Assembly: GCF_016862115.1 (NCBI RefSeq)
Contig: NZ_BOMI01000108.1
Span: forward strand, 32,951-96,950
Length of the DNA: 64,000 bases
From: Paractinoplanes deccanensis
GTDB taxonomy: Bacteria > Actinomycetota > Actinomycetes > Mycobacteriales > Micromonosporaceae
Reading direction: 5' to 3'
Part shown: in pieces, positions 42,358 through 50,586 of the stretch
Position numbering within the stretch: the first letter of the stretch is position 1
How the letters are laid out: every line of letters starts with the position of its first letter
Made by a program: the position numbers and the translations under genes
The notes under the pieces: generated by a model
Told to the model about the DNA's origin: nothing
Database searches by the model: none
The model's input: only the letters and a program-made list of their open reading frames with translations

Positions 42358-43353
42358 CTGCTCGCCCTGTAGCTGCTCGCCCTGTAGCTGCTCGCCCAGC
42401 AGCTTCGCCTCCACCGCCGGGTCCAGACCGACCCTCGGCCGGTCGTCACGCTGCGGGGCCACCCCCGCGTCCCGCAGCCACGCCCACGTGTCCGCGACCG
42501 TCTCGCGCGCCGGGCGGCAGCGCAGACCGGCCGCCACGGCCTTCGACACGTCACCGGTGTTCATGAACTCGTGCTCCGGCCCGGGCGGGAACCAGATCGG
42601 CAGCTGCGTCCACGGCTCCACCCCTGCCGCGACGATCGCATCCGGATCGGTCCAGCGCAGCAGCGCCCGGCCACCGGTCACCTCGTTCGCGGCCTCCAGC
42701 AGCTCACCCATGCTGGTGTGACCCGGCGGGCTCACCACCGTGTACGGGCCCGCCAGGCGCCGCGCCGCCGCGTCCAGCACAAAGGCCGCCAGATCCCGTA
42801 CGTCGATCAGCTGCACCGGCAGGTCCCGCGGCCCCGGCGCCAGCGTCGGCCCGCCGCGCGCCATCCGGTTCAGCCACCACGGCAGACGGCCGACATCCTC
42901 GTACGGGCCCAGGATCAGCCCCGCCCGCGCCAGCAGCACCGGCCCGCCGAACGCGGCCGCACCCCGCTCACCGCGCAGCTTGTCCCCGGCGTACCCCGGC
43001 TCGTCCGCATCCACCAGCTCGGTGTCCTCGGTCAACGGCGGCGGCGCCAGCCACCGGTACACCGACCGGCTCGACACGTACGTGTACTGCCCGGCACGGC
43101 CGGACAACAGCTCAGCCGTACGCCGGACCGCCTCGCCCTGCGCCGACCACGTGTCCACCACCGCGTCCCACTCGCCGGCACCCAACGCGTCCAGCCCGTC
43201 CGGCGCCAGCCGATCACCGACCAGCGACACCGCACCCGGCACGCCGCCGCGCCGGCCCCGGTTGAACAGCGTCACCTCGTCGCCGCGGCGCGCGGCCTCC
43301 TCGGCGACCGCACGCCCCACGAACCCCGTACCGCCCAGAATCAGGACTCTCAT
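42340..43353 (-). CDS. NAD-dependent epimerase/reductase (SDR)
   Basis: 337 residues, extended SDR: GGTGFVG (7-13) binds NAD(P); YVSSRSVY holds the Ser/Tyr region, and GPYEDVGRLPWW and DVRDLAAFV follow. Atypical SDRs of this type act on nucleotide sugars or as isoflavone-reductase-like enzymes. The last 18 residues (LLGEQLQGEQLQGEQLRGEQ-like) are a repeat-encoded extension beyond the normal end. Confidence 0.86.
   Translation of the reverse strand: MRVLILGGTGFVGRAVAEEAARRGDEVTLFNRGRRGGVPGAVSLVGDRLAPDGLDALGAGEWDAVVDTWSAQGEAVRRTAELLSGRAGQYTYVSSRSVYRWLAPPPLTEDTELVDADEPGYAGDKLRGERGAAAFGGPVLLARAGLILGPYEDVGRLPWWLNRMARGGPTLAPGPRDLPVQLIDVRDLAAFVLDAAARRLAGPYTVVSPPGHTSMGELLEAANEVTGGRALLRWTDPDAIVAAGVEPWTQLPIWFPPGPEHEFMNTGDVSKAVAAGLRCRPARETVADTWAWLRDAGVAPQRDDRPRVGLDPAVEAKLLGEQLQGEQLQGEQLRGEQ
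42343..42402. repeat. Four 15-bp tandem repeats over convergent stop codons
   Basis: Units of CTGCTCGCCCTGTAG start at 42343, 42358, 42373 and 42388. The first contains the dehydratase stop TAG. On the other strand they encode the GEQLQ repeats ending the epimerase. Confidence 0.92.
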
Positions 43354-43420
43354 GCCAGGCGACTCTTCCCACCCGTACGGCCGCAGGAAAGCCCTGATCG
43401 CGCACAGCGAAAGCGAAACG

Positions 43421-43879
43421 TCAGGCGAACTCGCCCAGCGCCTCCACCACCAGCGCGTGATCATCGGCCTGGGGGAGACCGGAAACGGTCACCACCGCCA
43501 CCACACCCACGTCCTTGATACGGATCGGGAACGCCCCGCCGTGCGTCGCGTACAGCGCCGGGTCGACACCCATGCCGGCGTCCAGCTGCTGACCCTTCGC
43601 CGCCAGCCGCCGGCCCACCAGGTACGACGACGCGCCGTAGCGCTCCACCACCCGCACCTTGCGCTCGATCCACGTGTCGTTGTCGGCCACACTGCCCGGC
43701 AGCGCCGCGTGGAACAGCTGCTGCGTGCCCCGCCGGATGTCGATCGCCACCGGCAGCTCCCGCTCGGTCGCCTTCGCCACCAGCAGGCAGCCGAGCCGCC
43801 ACGCGTCGGCGTTGTCGAACCGCGTGAGGACCAGGTCACGTTCCTGTTGTTCCAGCCGGGCGATCAGATCATCACTCAT
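43421..43879 (-). CDS. HbpS-like heme-degrading domain protein (UPF0303)
   Basis: 152 residues of the HbpS/GlcG-related family: FNADAWRLG, GTQQLFHAALPGS and HGGAFPIRIKDVGVVAVVTVSGL. HbpS of Streptomyces binds and degrades heme and senses redox stress. No signal peptide is seen, so this member is cytoplasmic. GATAAT lies 7 nt before ATG 43879, a leaderless start that overlaps the stop codon of the small ORF upstream. Confidence 0.85.
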   Translation of the reverse strand: MSDDLIARLEQQERDLVLTRFDNADAWRLGCLLVAKATERELPVAIDIRRGTQQLFHAALPGSVADNDTWIERKVRVVERYGASSYLVGRRLAAKGQQLDAGMGVDPALYATHGGAFPIRIKDVGVVAVVTVSGLPQADDHALVVEALGEFA

Positions 43880-43887
43880 GCGCAGCA

Positions 43888-43977
43888 TTATCGGCCGCGG
43901 CGGCGCTGCAACCAGATCCCGAAACCCGCCAGTGCGATAAAGATCATCATCGAGCAGCAGAGCGTCTTGATGAACAC
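43888..43977 (-). CDS. 29-residue single-pass membrane miniprotein
   Basis: GTG 43977 is preceded by a perfect AGGAGG (revcomp of 43983-43988) at 5 nt. The product MFIKTLCCSMMIFIALAGFG-IWLQRRRGR has one transmembrane helix (about 3-23) capped by a positive C-terminus, so the tail should face the cytoplasm. The stop TAA forms part of the -10 element of the downstream HbpS-like gene. Function unknown. Confidence 0.75.
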   Translation of the reverse strand: MFIKTLCCSMMIFIALAGFGIWLQRRRGR

Positions 43978-44008
43978 CGGCGCCTCCTCGTTGGCTAGGT
44001 TCGTACAC

Positions 44009-44785
44009 GTGCGCCTGGCCACCTTCAACCTCTTGCACGGCAGATCACTGTCCGACGGGACGGTACACGCCGAACGCGTCGCCGCCGCCGTCGCGCAGCT
44101 CGACGCCGACGTCCTCGGCCTCCAGGAGGTCGACAAGGCCCAGCCCCGCAGCGGCCTGCTCGACCTCACCGCCGTCGCCGCCGAGGCCATGGGCGCCACC
44201 GTGCACCGCTTCGCCGCCGCCGTCGTCGGCACACCGGGGGAGACCTGGCAGCCCTGGCGCAGCGACGACGACAACATCCACCCCCTGTACGGCATCGCCC
44301 TGGTCAGCCGCTACCCGGTCACCCGCTGGCAGATCACCGCCCTGCCCGGCGCCCCGATCCGCTCCCCGCTCTACGACCCCGACAACGGGCTGCGCCTGCT
44401 CAAGGACGAACCCCGCGTCCTGCTCGCCGCCGTCCTCGACACCCCGCACGGGCCGCTGACCGTCGCCACCACCCACCTGTCGTTCGTGCCCGGCTGGAAC
44501 CTGCGGCAACTGCGCCACGCCGTACGCGCCCTGCGCACCCTGCCCGGCCCCCGCGTGCTGCTCGGCGACCTCAACATGCCGGTACGCCCGGTGCGCGCCG
44601 TCACCGGCTGGCGGCCCCTGGCCCGCGCGGCCACCTTCCCGTCGTTCTCGCCGCGCGCGCAGCTCGACCACATCCTCGCCGACCCGCGCGGCGGCGACGG
44701 CCTCGGCCGCGTCGTGCAGGTCGCCACACCCCGCGCCGGCATCTCCGACCACCTACCCCTGGTCGTGCACCTGGACCGGGCGTAG
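44009..44785 (+). CDS. Endonuclease/exonuclease/phosphatase (EEP) family protein
   Basis: 258 residues. EEP motifs in order: ATFNLLHG (4-11), LQEVDKAQP, ATTHLSF, GDLNMP, and SDHLPLVV with catalytic His. Substrates of the family include nucleic acids, phospholipids and inositol phosphates; none can be assigned. TAGGTT lies 7 nt before GTG 44009 (leaderless). Its 3' end overlaps the convergent GNAT gene by 33 bp. Confidence 0.9.
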   Translation: MRLATFNLLHGRSLSDGTVHAERVAAAVAQLDADVLGLQEVDKAQPRSGLLDLTAVAAEAMGATVHRFAAAVVGTPGETWQPWRSDDDNIHPLYGIALVSRYPVTRWQITALPGAPIRSPLYDPDNGLRLLKDEPRVLLAAVLDTPHGPLTVATTHLSFVPGWNLRQLRHAVRALRTLPGPRVLLGDLNMPVRPVRAVTGWRPLARAATFPSFSPRAQLDHILADPRGGDGLGRVVQVATPRAGISDHLPLVVHLDRA

Positions 44786-45271
44786 GTAGACGTCCTCCAG
44801 CCCGTCCTCCGGATCCCACTGCTCGCCGATCTTCTTGAACCCGAACCCGGCGATCGTCGCCTTCGAGCCCACGTTGTCCGGGCGGATGCTCGCCCGGACA
44901 GCCGTCACCCCCGGCTCCGCGTCGGCCCGCTCCAGCAGCGCCCGCAGCATCGCCTTGGCATAGCCCTTGCGGCGGTGCTCCGGCGCCACCGAGTACGCCA
45001 CCTCGACGATCCCGTCGGCGTCCGGCGGCCCGTGGAAACCCCCGTGCCCCACCACCACACCCTGCGGCTCGGCCACAGCGGCCCGGGCGATCCAGTCCGC
45101 CGCCCGCGGATCACGCTCGATGTCCTCCAGGCGCACCCGCCACAGCCACGCCTCGTCGACCAGGTACTGACTCAGCTGCTGCCCCGCGGCGGCGCTGGCC
45201 GCGGCCAGGTCACCGGCGACCAGAGCGGTCAGCGCGGCGGGGGAGAGCTGTACGAAACGGATATCCGGCAC
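44753..45271 (-). CDS. GNAT family N-acetyltransferase
   Basis: 172 residues. Acetyl-CoA loop VAPEHRRKGYAKAMLRALL, then IRPDNVGSKATIAGFGFKKIG as the C-terminal GNAT signature. RimI/RimJ-like size; substrate unknown. GATCAT lies 6 nt before GTG 45271 (leaderless). Confidence 0.88.
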   Translation of the reverse strand: MPDIRFVQLSPAALTALVAGDLAAASAAAGQQLSQYLVDEAWLWRVRLEDIERDPRAADWIARAAVAEPQGVVVGHGGFHGPPDADGIVEVAYSVAPEHRRKGYAKAMLRALLERADAEPGVTAVRASIRPDNVGSKATIAGFGFKKIGEQWDPEDGLEDVYLRPVQVHDQG

Positions 45272-45305
45272 GCGCCGATGATCACACAGCGTGTCCACCG
45301 TTACT

Positions 45306-45333
45306 AGTTGCGCACAACTTAATTGCGCACTAC
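45306..45333. promoter_or_regulatory. OhrR operator candidate
   Basis: TTGCGCAC occurs at 45308-45315 and 45323-45330, spaced 15 bp, within AT-richer DNA (AGTTGCGCACAACTTAATTG) just upstream of ohrR. TTGCGCAA-like palindromic cores are typical OhrR sites. Confidence 0.6.
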
Positions 45334-45343
45334 CGTTTTCCGC

Positions 45344-45778
45344 ATGGTCGAACCCACCGGACTCGAGCAGATGGTCTGCTTCCAGCTCTACGCCGCCAGC
45401 CGCGCCATGACCGGCCTCTACCGGCCGGCCCTCGACGCCCTGGGCCTGACCTACCCCCAATACCTCGCCATGCGCGTGCTCTGGCAACGCGGCGACATCA
45501 CCGTCCGCGACCTCGGCACCATCCTCGACCTCGACAGCGGCACCCTCTCACCCCTGCTCAAACGACTCGAGACCCAAGGCCTCGTACGCCGCGAGCGCGG
45601 CACCACCGACGAACGCACCGTCATCGTCGGACTCACCGACCGCGGCACCGCCCTGCGCGACCAAGCCGCCCACGTCCCCGAACGCATCGCCTGCGCCGTC
45701 GACCTCACCGACGACGAATTCGCCCAACTGCACCACCTGCTCGGCAAAGTCCGCGCCTCCGTCACCACCACCATCTAG
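45344..45778 (+). CDS. ohrR: OhrR-type MarR regulator (organic peroxide sensor)
   Basis: 144 residues. Cys12 in EQMVCFQLYAASRAMT is the peroxidatic Cys of OhrR. The winged helix includes GDITVRDLGTILDLDSGTLSPLLKRLETQGLVRRERG. Oxidation of Cys12 should release DNA and induce ohr, 15 bp downstream in the same operon. Autoregulation through TTGCGCAC repeats is likely. Confidence 0.94.
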   Translation: MVEPTGLEQMVCFQLYAASRAMTGLYRPALDALGLTYPQYLAMRVLWQRGDITVRDLGTILDLDSGTLSPLLKRLETQGLVRRERGTTDERTVIVGLTDRGTALRDQAAHVPERIACAVDLTDDEFAQLHHLLGKVRASVTTTI

Positions 45779-45793
45779 AAGGGATCCACCCGC

Positions 45794-46216
45794 ATGCCGG
45801 CGATCTACACCGCCTCGGCCACCGCCACCGGCGACGGCCGCAACGGCCACGTCCGCTCCAGCGACGGCGTCCTCGACTTCGACCTCGCCGTCCCCAAGGA
45901 GATGGGCGGCCCCGGCGGCGCCCTCACCAACCCCGAGCAGCTGTTCGCCGCCGGCTACGCCGCCTGCTTCCACAGCGCCCTCAAAGCCGTCGCCCGCGCC
46001 CAGAAAATCACCCTCACCGACACCGCCATCACCATCGACGTCGGCGTGGGCCCCAAGGCCGACGGCCCCGGCTACGTCCTCGACGTCACCATCGAAGCCG
46101 AGATCCCCGGCCTCCCCGAGGACCAGGCCCGCACCCTGCTCGACGCCGCACACCAGATGTGCCCCTACTCCAACGCCACCCGCGGCAACGTCGACGTCAA
46201 GCTCAGCCTCGCCTGA
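45794..46216 (+). CDS. ohr: Organic hydroperoxide resistance protein Ohr
   Basis: 140 residues, thiol peroxidase of the OsmC/Ohr family. Catalytic Cys58 (YAACFHSAL) and resolving Cys123 (MCPYSNA) are present, with Arg16 and Glu48 at the conserved partner positions. It reduces fatty-acid and alkyl hydroperoxides. Preceded by GAAGGGATC. Confidence 0.96.
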   Translation: MPAIYTASATATGDGRNGHVRSSDGVLDFDLAVPKEMGGPGGALTNPEQLFAAGYAACFHSALKAVARAQKITLTDTAITIDVGVGPKADGPGYVLDVTIEAEIPGLPEDQARTLLDAAHQMCPYSNATRGNVDVKLSLA

Positions 46217-46225
46217 GCCGTTCCC

Positions 46226-47191
46226 CTAGGACAGACCCCGCAGCGCGCGGTTGGTGCGATTCGCCCGCACCGCCGCGCGCTGCTGCCCCGCCGTCACCTC
46301 GATGTAGTTCTGCGACGTCGCCAACGACGCATGCCCCAGCAACCGCATGATCTCCGACGCGTTCGCCCCGTCCTCCGCCAACCGCGTCGCGAACGTATGC
46401 CGCAACGCATGCAACTGCGCACCCCGCGGCACCCGATCATGAATCCCCGCCCGCCGATAACACGACTGCACCAGATACTGCAGCCCACCCCGCTTCAACG
46501 GCTCCCCACGCCGATCCACCAACATCGGCTCATCCGCGTCCGCCCGCCCGAACCGCTGCCGCCGCGACCCCACATACCGATCCACCACCGCCTCCAACTC
46601 CGGCTCGATCGGCACACTGCGCGGCCGCCCACCCTTACCCGCCACCTCCACCCACCGCTCACCGGGACGCCCCAGAACCGACCCGATCCGCAACGCCAAC
46701 AACTCCGACAACCGCAAACCCGCACACAAGGCCAGCGCCAGAACCACGAGATCACGCTCCGGCCACGGATCCCGCTGCCGCTCATCGGCCCTGCTCACCG
46801 CGTCGAGCAACCGCTCCGGCGTGTCCTCACCACGCAACGGCTTAGGGGAGTGGGGCGGCAGTTTCGGCTTGTCCACGGCCGACATGGGATTGCCGGCCAC
46901 GACCTGCTCGGTCACCAAGAAGGTGAAGAAGGCGTTCCAGGACGACCAGGCCCGGGCCACGGAGGCGGGGGCGCGCTCGGAAGCGAACCGCGCGAACGCG
47001 ATCCGCAGGGAACGAGGGGAGAGGTCACTCAGAGTTACTGGCTGCTCGCCCGGGTCGCGGATCAGCGCGATGATCGAGGTGAGGTCTCGCTGGTAGGCCT
47101 GCAGGGTGTGGGTGGAGGGCTTGCGGACGGCTCGGGCGGCTAGGAAGTCGGTTATGAGCTCGGTGACCGGAAAGTCTTTATCGTCCTGCAT
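46226..47191 (-). CDS. Xer-like tyrosine recombinase
   Basis: 321 residues, XerC/XerD-sized. A SAM-like core-binding domain (about 8-110) precedes the catalytic domain with all six active residues: Arg160, Lys186, His261, Arg264, His287 and Tyr296 (SQNYIEV). No extra domains for phage-type excision control are visible. CATAAT lies 7 nt before ATG 47191, a leaderless start, and a dif-like inverted repeat spans promoter and start codon. Close to several broken genes. It could be an element integrase or a solo Xer recombinase. Confidence 0.92.
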   Translation of the reverse strand: MQDDKDFPVTELITDFLAARAVRKPSTHTLQAYQRDLTSIIALIRDPGEQPVTLSDLSPRSLRIAFARFASERAPASVARAWSSWNAFFTFLVTEQVVAGNPMSAVDKPKLPPHSPKPLRGEDTPERLLDAVSRADERQRDPWPERDLVVLALALCAGLRLSELLALRIGSVLGRPGERWVEVAGKGGRPRSVPIEPELEAVVDRYVGSRRQRFGRADADEPMLVDRRGEPLKRGGLQYLVQSCYRRAGIHDRVPRGAQLHALRHTFATRLAEDGANASEIMRLLGHASLATSQNYIEVTAGQQRAAVRANRTNRALRGLS

Positions 47192-47210
47192 AAGGAATAT
47201 TATGCAGGAT
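47183..47210. promoter_or_regulatory. dif-like 10-6-10 inverted repeat over the recombinase start
   Basis: Perfect arms TCCTGCATAA (47184-47193) and TTATGCAGGA (47200-47209) flank the 6-bp centre GGAATA. The NNNATAA-N6-TTATNNN form is that of Xer dif sites; against E. coli dif (28 bp) about 18 positions agree. It also contains the recombinase's -10 and start codon, so an autoregulatory operator is the alternative. Confidence 0.65.
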
Positions 47211-47310
47211 TGTTGGTTCCTAAGGGCAAGCGCGGCGGCACGAGGCTCAATCAAGTTGGCAACACTCAAGGGGTCACCGAAGCCTGCATGGCTGCTGGAG
47301 GATCAGGCTC

Positions 47311-47789
47311 ATGCCAACACACAACGCTGCCGATGGGCCCTTGCCGAACATTCAGACGCGAATTTGTTCGGGGAAGCGCGGGTGTGGGCAGTCCAAACCA
47401 CGCTCAGAGTTCGGCTGGCAGGCGAGCGCGACGGATCCGCTCTGCCTCCAATGTCGGCGCAAGGTGTACGCGGAGGCCCAGCGAAGGCGACGCTCGGCCG
47501 ACCCCATGGCGGTTCGGCGAATGAATCTTTGGAGGCTCTACCGTCTTCGGCCGGAAGAGTACGACGCCTTGCGAGCTGACCAGAAATACCGATGCGCAGC
47601 GTGCGGGACTCCCGAAGACCAGATTCAGGTCTCGCGCGTTGGCAGACCACGCGCAGACGGCTCAACAACGCCCGCGTTCGCGTTGCAGGTAGATCACTGT
47701 CACGTGTCAACCGAATCATCGGCTTGGCCGGAGAGAGCCCGGCGGCACTGGAGGGGTGTGCGGCCTACCTCCGCAAGCACGCTACTTAA
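47311..47789 (+). pseudogene. Endonuclease VII-like gene with internal deletion
   Basis: The first 131 codons encode an N-terminal Cys cluster, YRCAACGTPEDQIQV and the His-Me core VDHCH, as in the intact relative at 24200. After CHVS the next conserved piece (N-RIIGLAGESPAALEGCAAYL) is in another frame, and the expected G-x-RGLLCxxC zinc motif is missing. A deletion of roughly 12 codons with a frameshift fits best. The product would lack half of its zinc site. Confidence 0.85.
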
Positions 47790-47995
47790 CATAAGATAGA
47801 TTATCGACCTGGAATATCGTCGATAGCTTGGGTGCCGGTAAGCGCGGATTTCCGATCCGTCGCAGCGCCTGGCGAGGGTCGCGGGAAATGCGCGTTCGGA
47901 GCTCTCGGACTACCGGCGTGCACGGCTGACGGCTGTCCGGGGTCCACGGTCGGCGATCACCCGAGCGCGGCGGCAGCGCGTTGTCGGGGCGCGCG

Positions 47996-48363
47996 CTACT
48001 CCCCTGTCCGACTTGTCCCGTCGGCGATGCGGGCGTACAGATAGGCGTCCCGCCGCTCCCCACCGATCGGGGCGAACGATCTTATGAGCCCCTCCCGGGT
48101 GAAGCCGGCCTTCGAGGCCACCCGCTGGGACCCGACGTTCCAGGGCTCGATGTAGGCCTCCAGCCGGGCGACACCGCCGTCGGTGAGCAGCCAGTCGGCG
48201 GTCGTGGTGACGGCGTCGGACGTATGGCCGGTGCGGCGGGCGGTCGGCGCTGTCCAGTAGCCGATGGAGGCGCGGCCGGCGGTGCGGGCGGTCCAGAGTG
48301 CCCCGACGTAGCGGATCGGCTCGTCCTGGTGGCGGGGTACGACTGCCCAGGCCCAGCCGATGG
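47996..48363 (-). pseudogene. 5'-truncated GNAT acetyltransferase
   Basis: From about 48360 the minus strand reads GWAWAVVPRHQDEPIRYVGAL, IGYWTAPTARRTGH, and IEPWNVGSQRVASKAGFTREG, then stops at TAG (47996-47998). This is a RimJ-like GNAT without its N-terminal 40-50 residues and with no start codon. The truncation point coincides with that of the divergent esterase remnant. Confidence 0.8.
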
Positions 48364-49174
48364 CGCGCGGGTTCAGTCACGGGTTCGGGGCGTCGGCGGC
48401 GAATCGTGAGCTGGTGCGGTGGATGCGGGCGTACAACGAGGGCCGGCCGGTGGCGCAGCGGGTGCGGTTCGCGGGGTTCGACGGGCCGTGGGAGACGGTG
48501 TCGGCGCCGAGTCCGCGGCAGGCGCTGCTCGGGTTGCACGGGTATCTGCGTGATGCGGGGCCGTGGGAGGTGCTGGATCGGCTGTCGGGTGCGGACGAGC
48601 GGTGGGCGGAGCCGGCGGCGATGCGGGATCCGTCGCGGTCGGTGGGCCGCTCGGCGCGGGCGCGGGAGTTGCGGGTGGTGGCGGACGAGCTGGTGGCGTT
48701 GCTGGAGTCGCGGACGCCGGAGCTGCCGCGGGAGGAGCGGGATCGGGGTTGGTTGTACGCGCGTACAGCGGTGGGGTTGTTGCGGTATCACTTCTGGAGG
48801 GGTGCGGTCGTCGTTGATGGCCGCGAACCTGATGGCGCTGGCGGAGCGGGGGCCTGTGGTGGGGTGCGGGGTCGATCGTGGCGGCGCGGCTGGGTGGTGA
48901 CTACGCGTTCGTGCCGATGGCGCTCGGCACGATCGGGCATCGTGGGGTGCGGGTTCCCGAGCCCAACACCTTCGAGGGCATCTTGTACGGGGTGCAGCGC
49001 GGCCGTTGTCTTGTGGATGCTCGTGGGTTGGTGGCCGCGGCGGGTGAGGTGGTGCCGCGCAGCTCGGGGTGGTTCGGCTACTCCCCCTTGGATCCGGCGC
49101 AGGTGGCGGGGCTGGACGCGCTGGTGTTCGTGCGCGATGCGCCGGAGGGTCCGGTGTGGTGGCCGCCGGCGTGA
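48359..49174 (+). pseudogene. Erythromycin esterase-family remnant
   Basis: Conserved stretches SHGFGASAANRELVRWMRAYN, LLGLHGYLRD, LMAANLMALAERGPVV and GGDYAFVPMALGTIGHRGV identify the erythromycin esterase family. The N-terminal LGExTHG region is absent, and the pieces lie in three frames: breaks near 48800 (after LLRYH) and near 48860 (after RGPVV, where the VWAHNxHL segment is gone). At least three deletion events are implied. Confidence 0.85.
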
Positions 49175-49777
49175 TCAGGCTTTGGTGGTGCGCAGGAGCA
49201 GGCCGGGCAGGAGCAGCTGCTGGTTGTCGACGTCGGCGTGGATGCGGGTGCGGGTGATGTGGGTGCCGGTCCAGGTGGGTTCGGCGAAGGCGGCGTTGAG
49301 GTAGTCGGGGGTGAGTCCCCAGTCCTGGCCGGGTTCGTGGGAGATGGCGAGCACGAGGACGGTGGCGCCGGGTGCGGCGAGCTCGGGCAGCCGGCGGAGG
49401 TAGTCGGTGGCGCGGGTGCCGCCGCGGCGGTGCAGGTTGTGCAGCAGGCCGCTGTCGATGAGGGTGTCGAAGGGCCCGGACGTCAGGGTGAGGGTGGTGG
49501 CGTCCTGGACGTCGAAGTGGATGTCGAGTCCGGCGGCGGTGGCTTTGGCGCGGGCGGTGTCGACGGCGGTGTGGGAGACGTCGACGCCGGTGACGTGGTG
49601 GCCGCGGCGGGCGAGGGCCAGGGCGAGGTCGCCGGTGCCGCAGCCGAGGTCGAGGACCTTGGGGCCGCGGATGCCGGTGTCGAGCAGTTCGGCGAGGGCG
49701 GGTTGGGGTGCGCCTATCTCCCAGGGTGGTTTGGTGGCGGCGGTGTAGAGGGCGTCGAAGTCTGCGGCGTCGGTCAT
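49175..49777 (-). CDS. Class I SAM-dependent methyltransferase
   Basis: 200 residues. Motif I VLDLGCGTGDLAL (41-53), VTGVDVSHTAVDTARAKA and the post-motif LRRLPELAAPGATVLVLAIS. The N-terminal PPWEIGAPQPAL is typical of thiopurine/tellurite-like small-molecule methyltransferases. Intact, immediately after the decayed esterase. Confidence 0.88.
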   Translation of the reverse strand: MTDAADFDALYTAATKPPWEIGAPQPALAELLDTGIRGPKVLDLGCGTGDLALALARRGHHVTGVDVSHTAVDTARAKATAAGLDIHFDVQDATTLTLTSGPFDTLIDSGLLHNLHRRGGTRATDYLRRLPELAAPGATVLVLAISHEPGQDWGLTPDYLNAAFAEPTWTGTHITRTRIHADVDNQQLLLPGLLLRTTKA

Positions 49778-49795
49778 GGCCGTATTGTTCCCGCT

Positions 49796-50542
49796 GTGAT
49801 CGGGGTGCGGTGGGTGACGGGGTTCCTGGATTCGCCGTCGCGGGCGGCGGAGTCGTTCTGGGTGGCGGTGACCGGGTGGTCGTTGTCGCCGCGGCGTGGG
49901 GCGGGCGGGGAGTTCGCGACGTTGGTGCCGCCGGACGGTGACGCGTATCTGCGGGTGCAGGTGCTGGCGGGCGCGGCGCCGCGTACCCATCTGGATTTGC
50001 ATGTGGAGTCGGTGCCTGAGGCGGCGGCGCTGGCGGTGGGGTGCGGGGCGTCGGTGGTGTCGGACGACGGTGAGCTGGTGATTCTGCGGTCGCCGGCGGG
50101 GGTGGTGTTCTGCCTGGTGCCGTGGCATGGGGAGGCGCGTCGGCCGGTGCCGGGCGGCAGTGTGGTGGATCAGTTGTGTGTGGACGTGCCGGTGGCGGCG
50201 TTCGAGGTGGAGATCCGCTTCTGGCGGGCGCTGACGGGCTGGGAGCGGCGGCCGTCGGATCTGCCGGAGTTCGAGCATCTGGAACGTGGTGCGGGGATGC
50301 CGTTGAAGTTGCTGGTGCAGCGGGTCGGGTCGCCGGTGGCGGGCTTGCATGTGGATCTGGCGTGCGTCGATGTGGACGCGGAGGTGGCGCGGCATGTGGC
50401 GTTGGGCGCGGCGGTGGTGCGGCGGGTGCCGGGCCAGTGGACGACGCTGCGTGATCCGGTGGGCCGGGAGTATTGCGTGACGGCTCGGCTGCCCTCTCCC
50501 CTGCCGGGCTCGCCCTCCCCGAAAAGTGTCGGAGGGGCCTGA
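49796..50542 (+). CDS. VOC (glyoxalase-like) family protein
   Basis: 248 residues containing two VOC half-modules (about 1-115 and 120-235): VTGFLDSPSRAAESFWVAVTGW and LCVDVPVAAFEVEIRFWRALTGW start each half, and GREYCVT closes the second. Dioxygenase, lyase or resistance roles are all possible. TATTGT lies 7 nt before GTG 49796 (leaderless), divergent from the methyltransferase. Confidence 0.86.
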   Translation: MIGVRWVTGFLDSPSRAAESFWVAVTGWSLSPRRGAGGEFATLVPPDGDAYLRVQVLAGAAPRTHLDLHVESVPEAAALAVGCGASVVSDDGELVILRSPAGVVFCLVPWHGEARRPVPGGSVVDQLCVDVPVAAFEVEIRFWRALTGWERRPSDLPEFEHLERGAGMPLKLLVQRVGSPVAGLHVDLACVDVDAEVARHVALGAAVVRRVPGQWTTLRDPVGREYCVTARLPSPLPGSPSPKSVGGA

Positions 50543-50586
50543 TAGAACTGTTCAAACAAACGTTCGAAGAGGTGGGGTGGGTCGAG

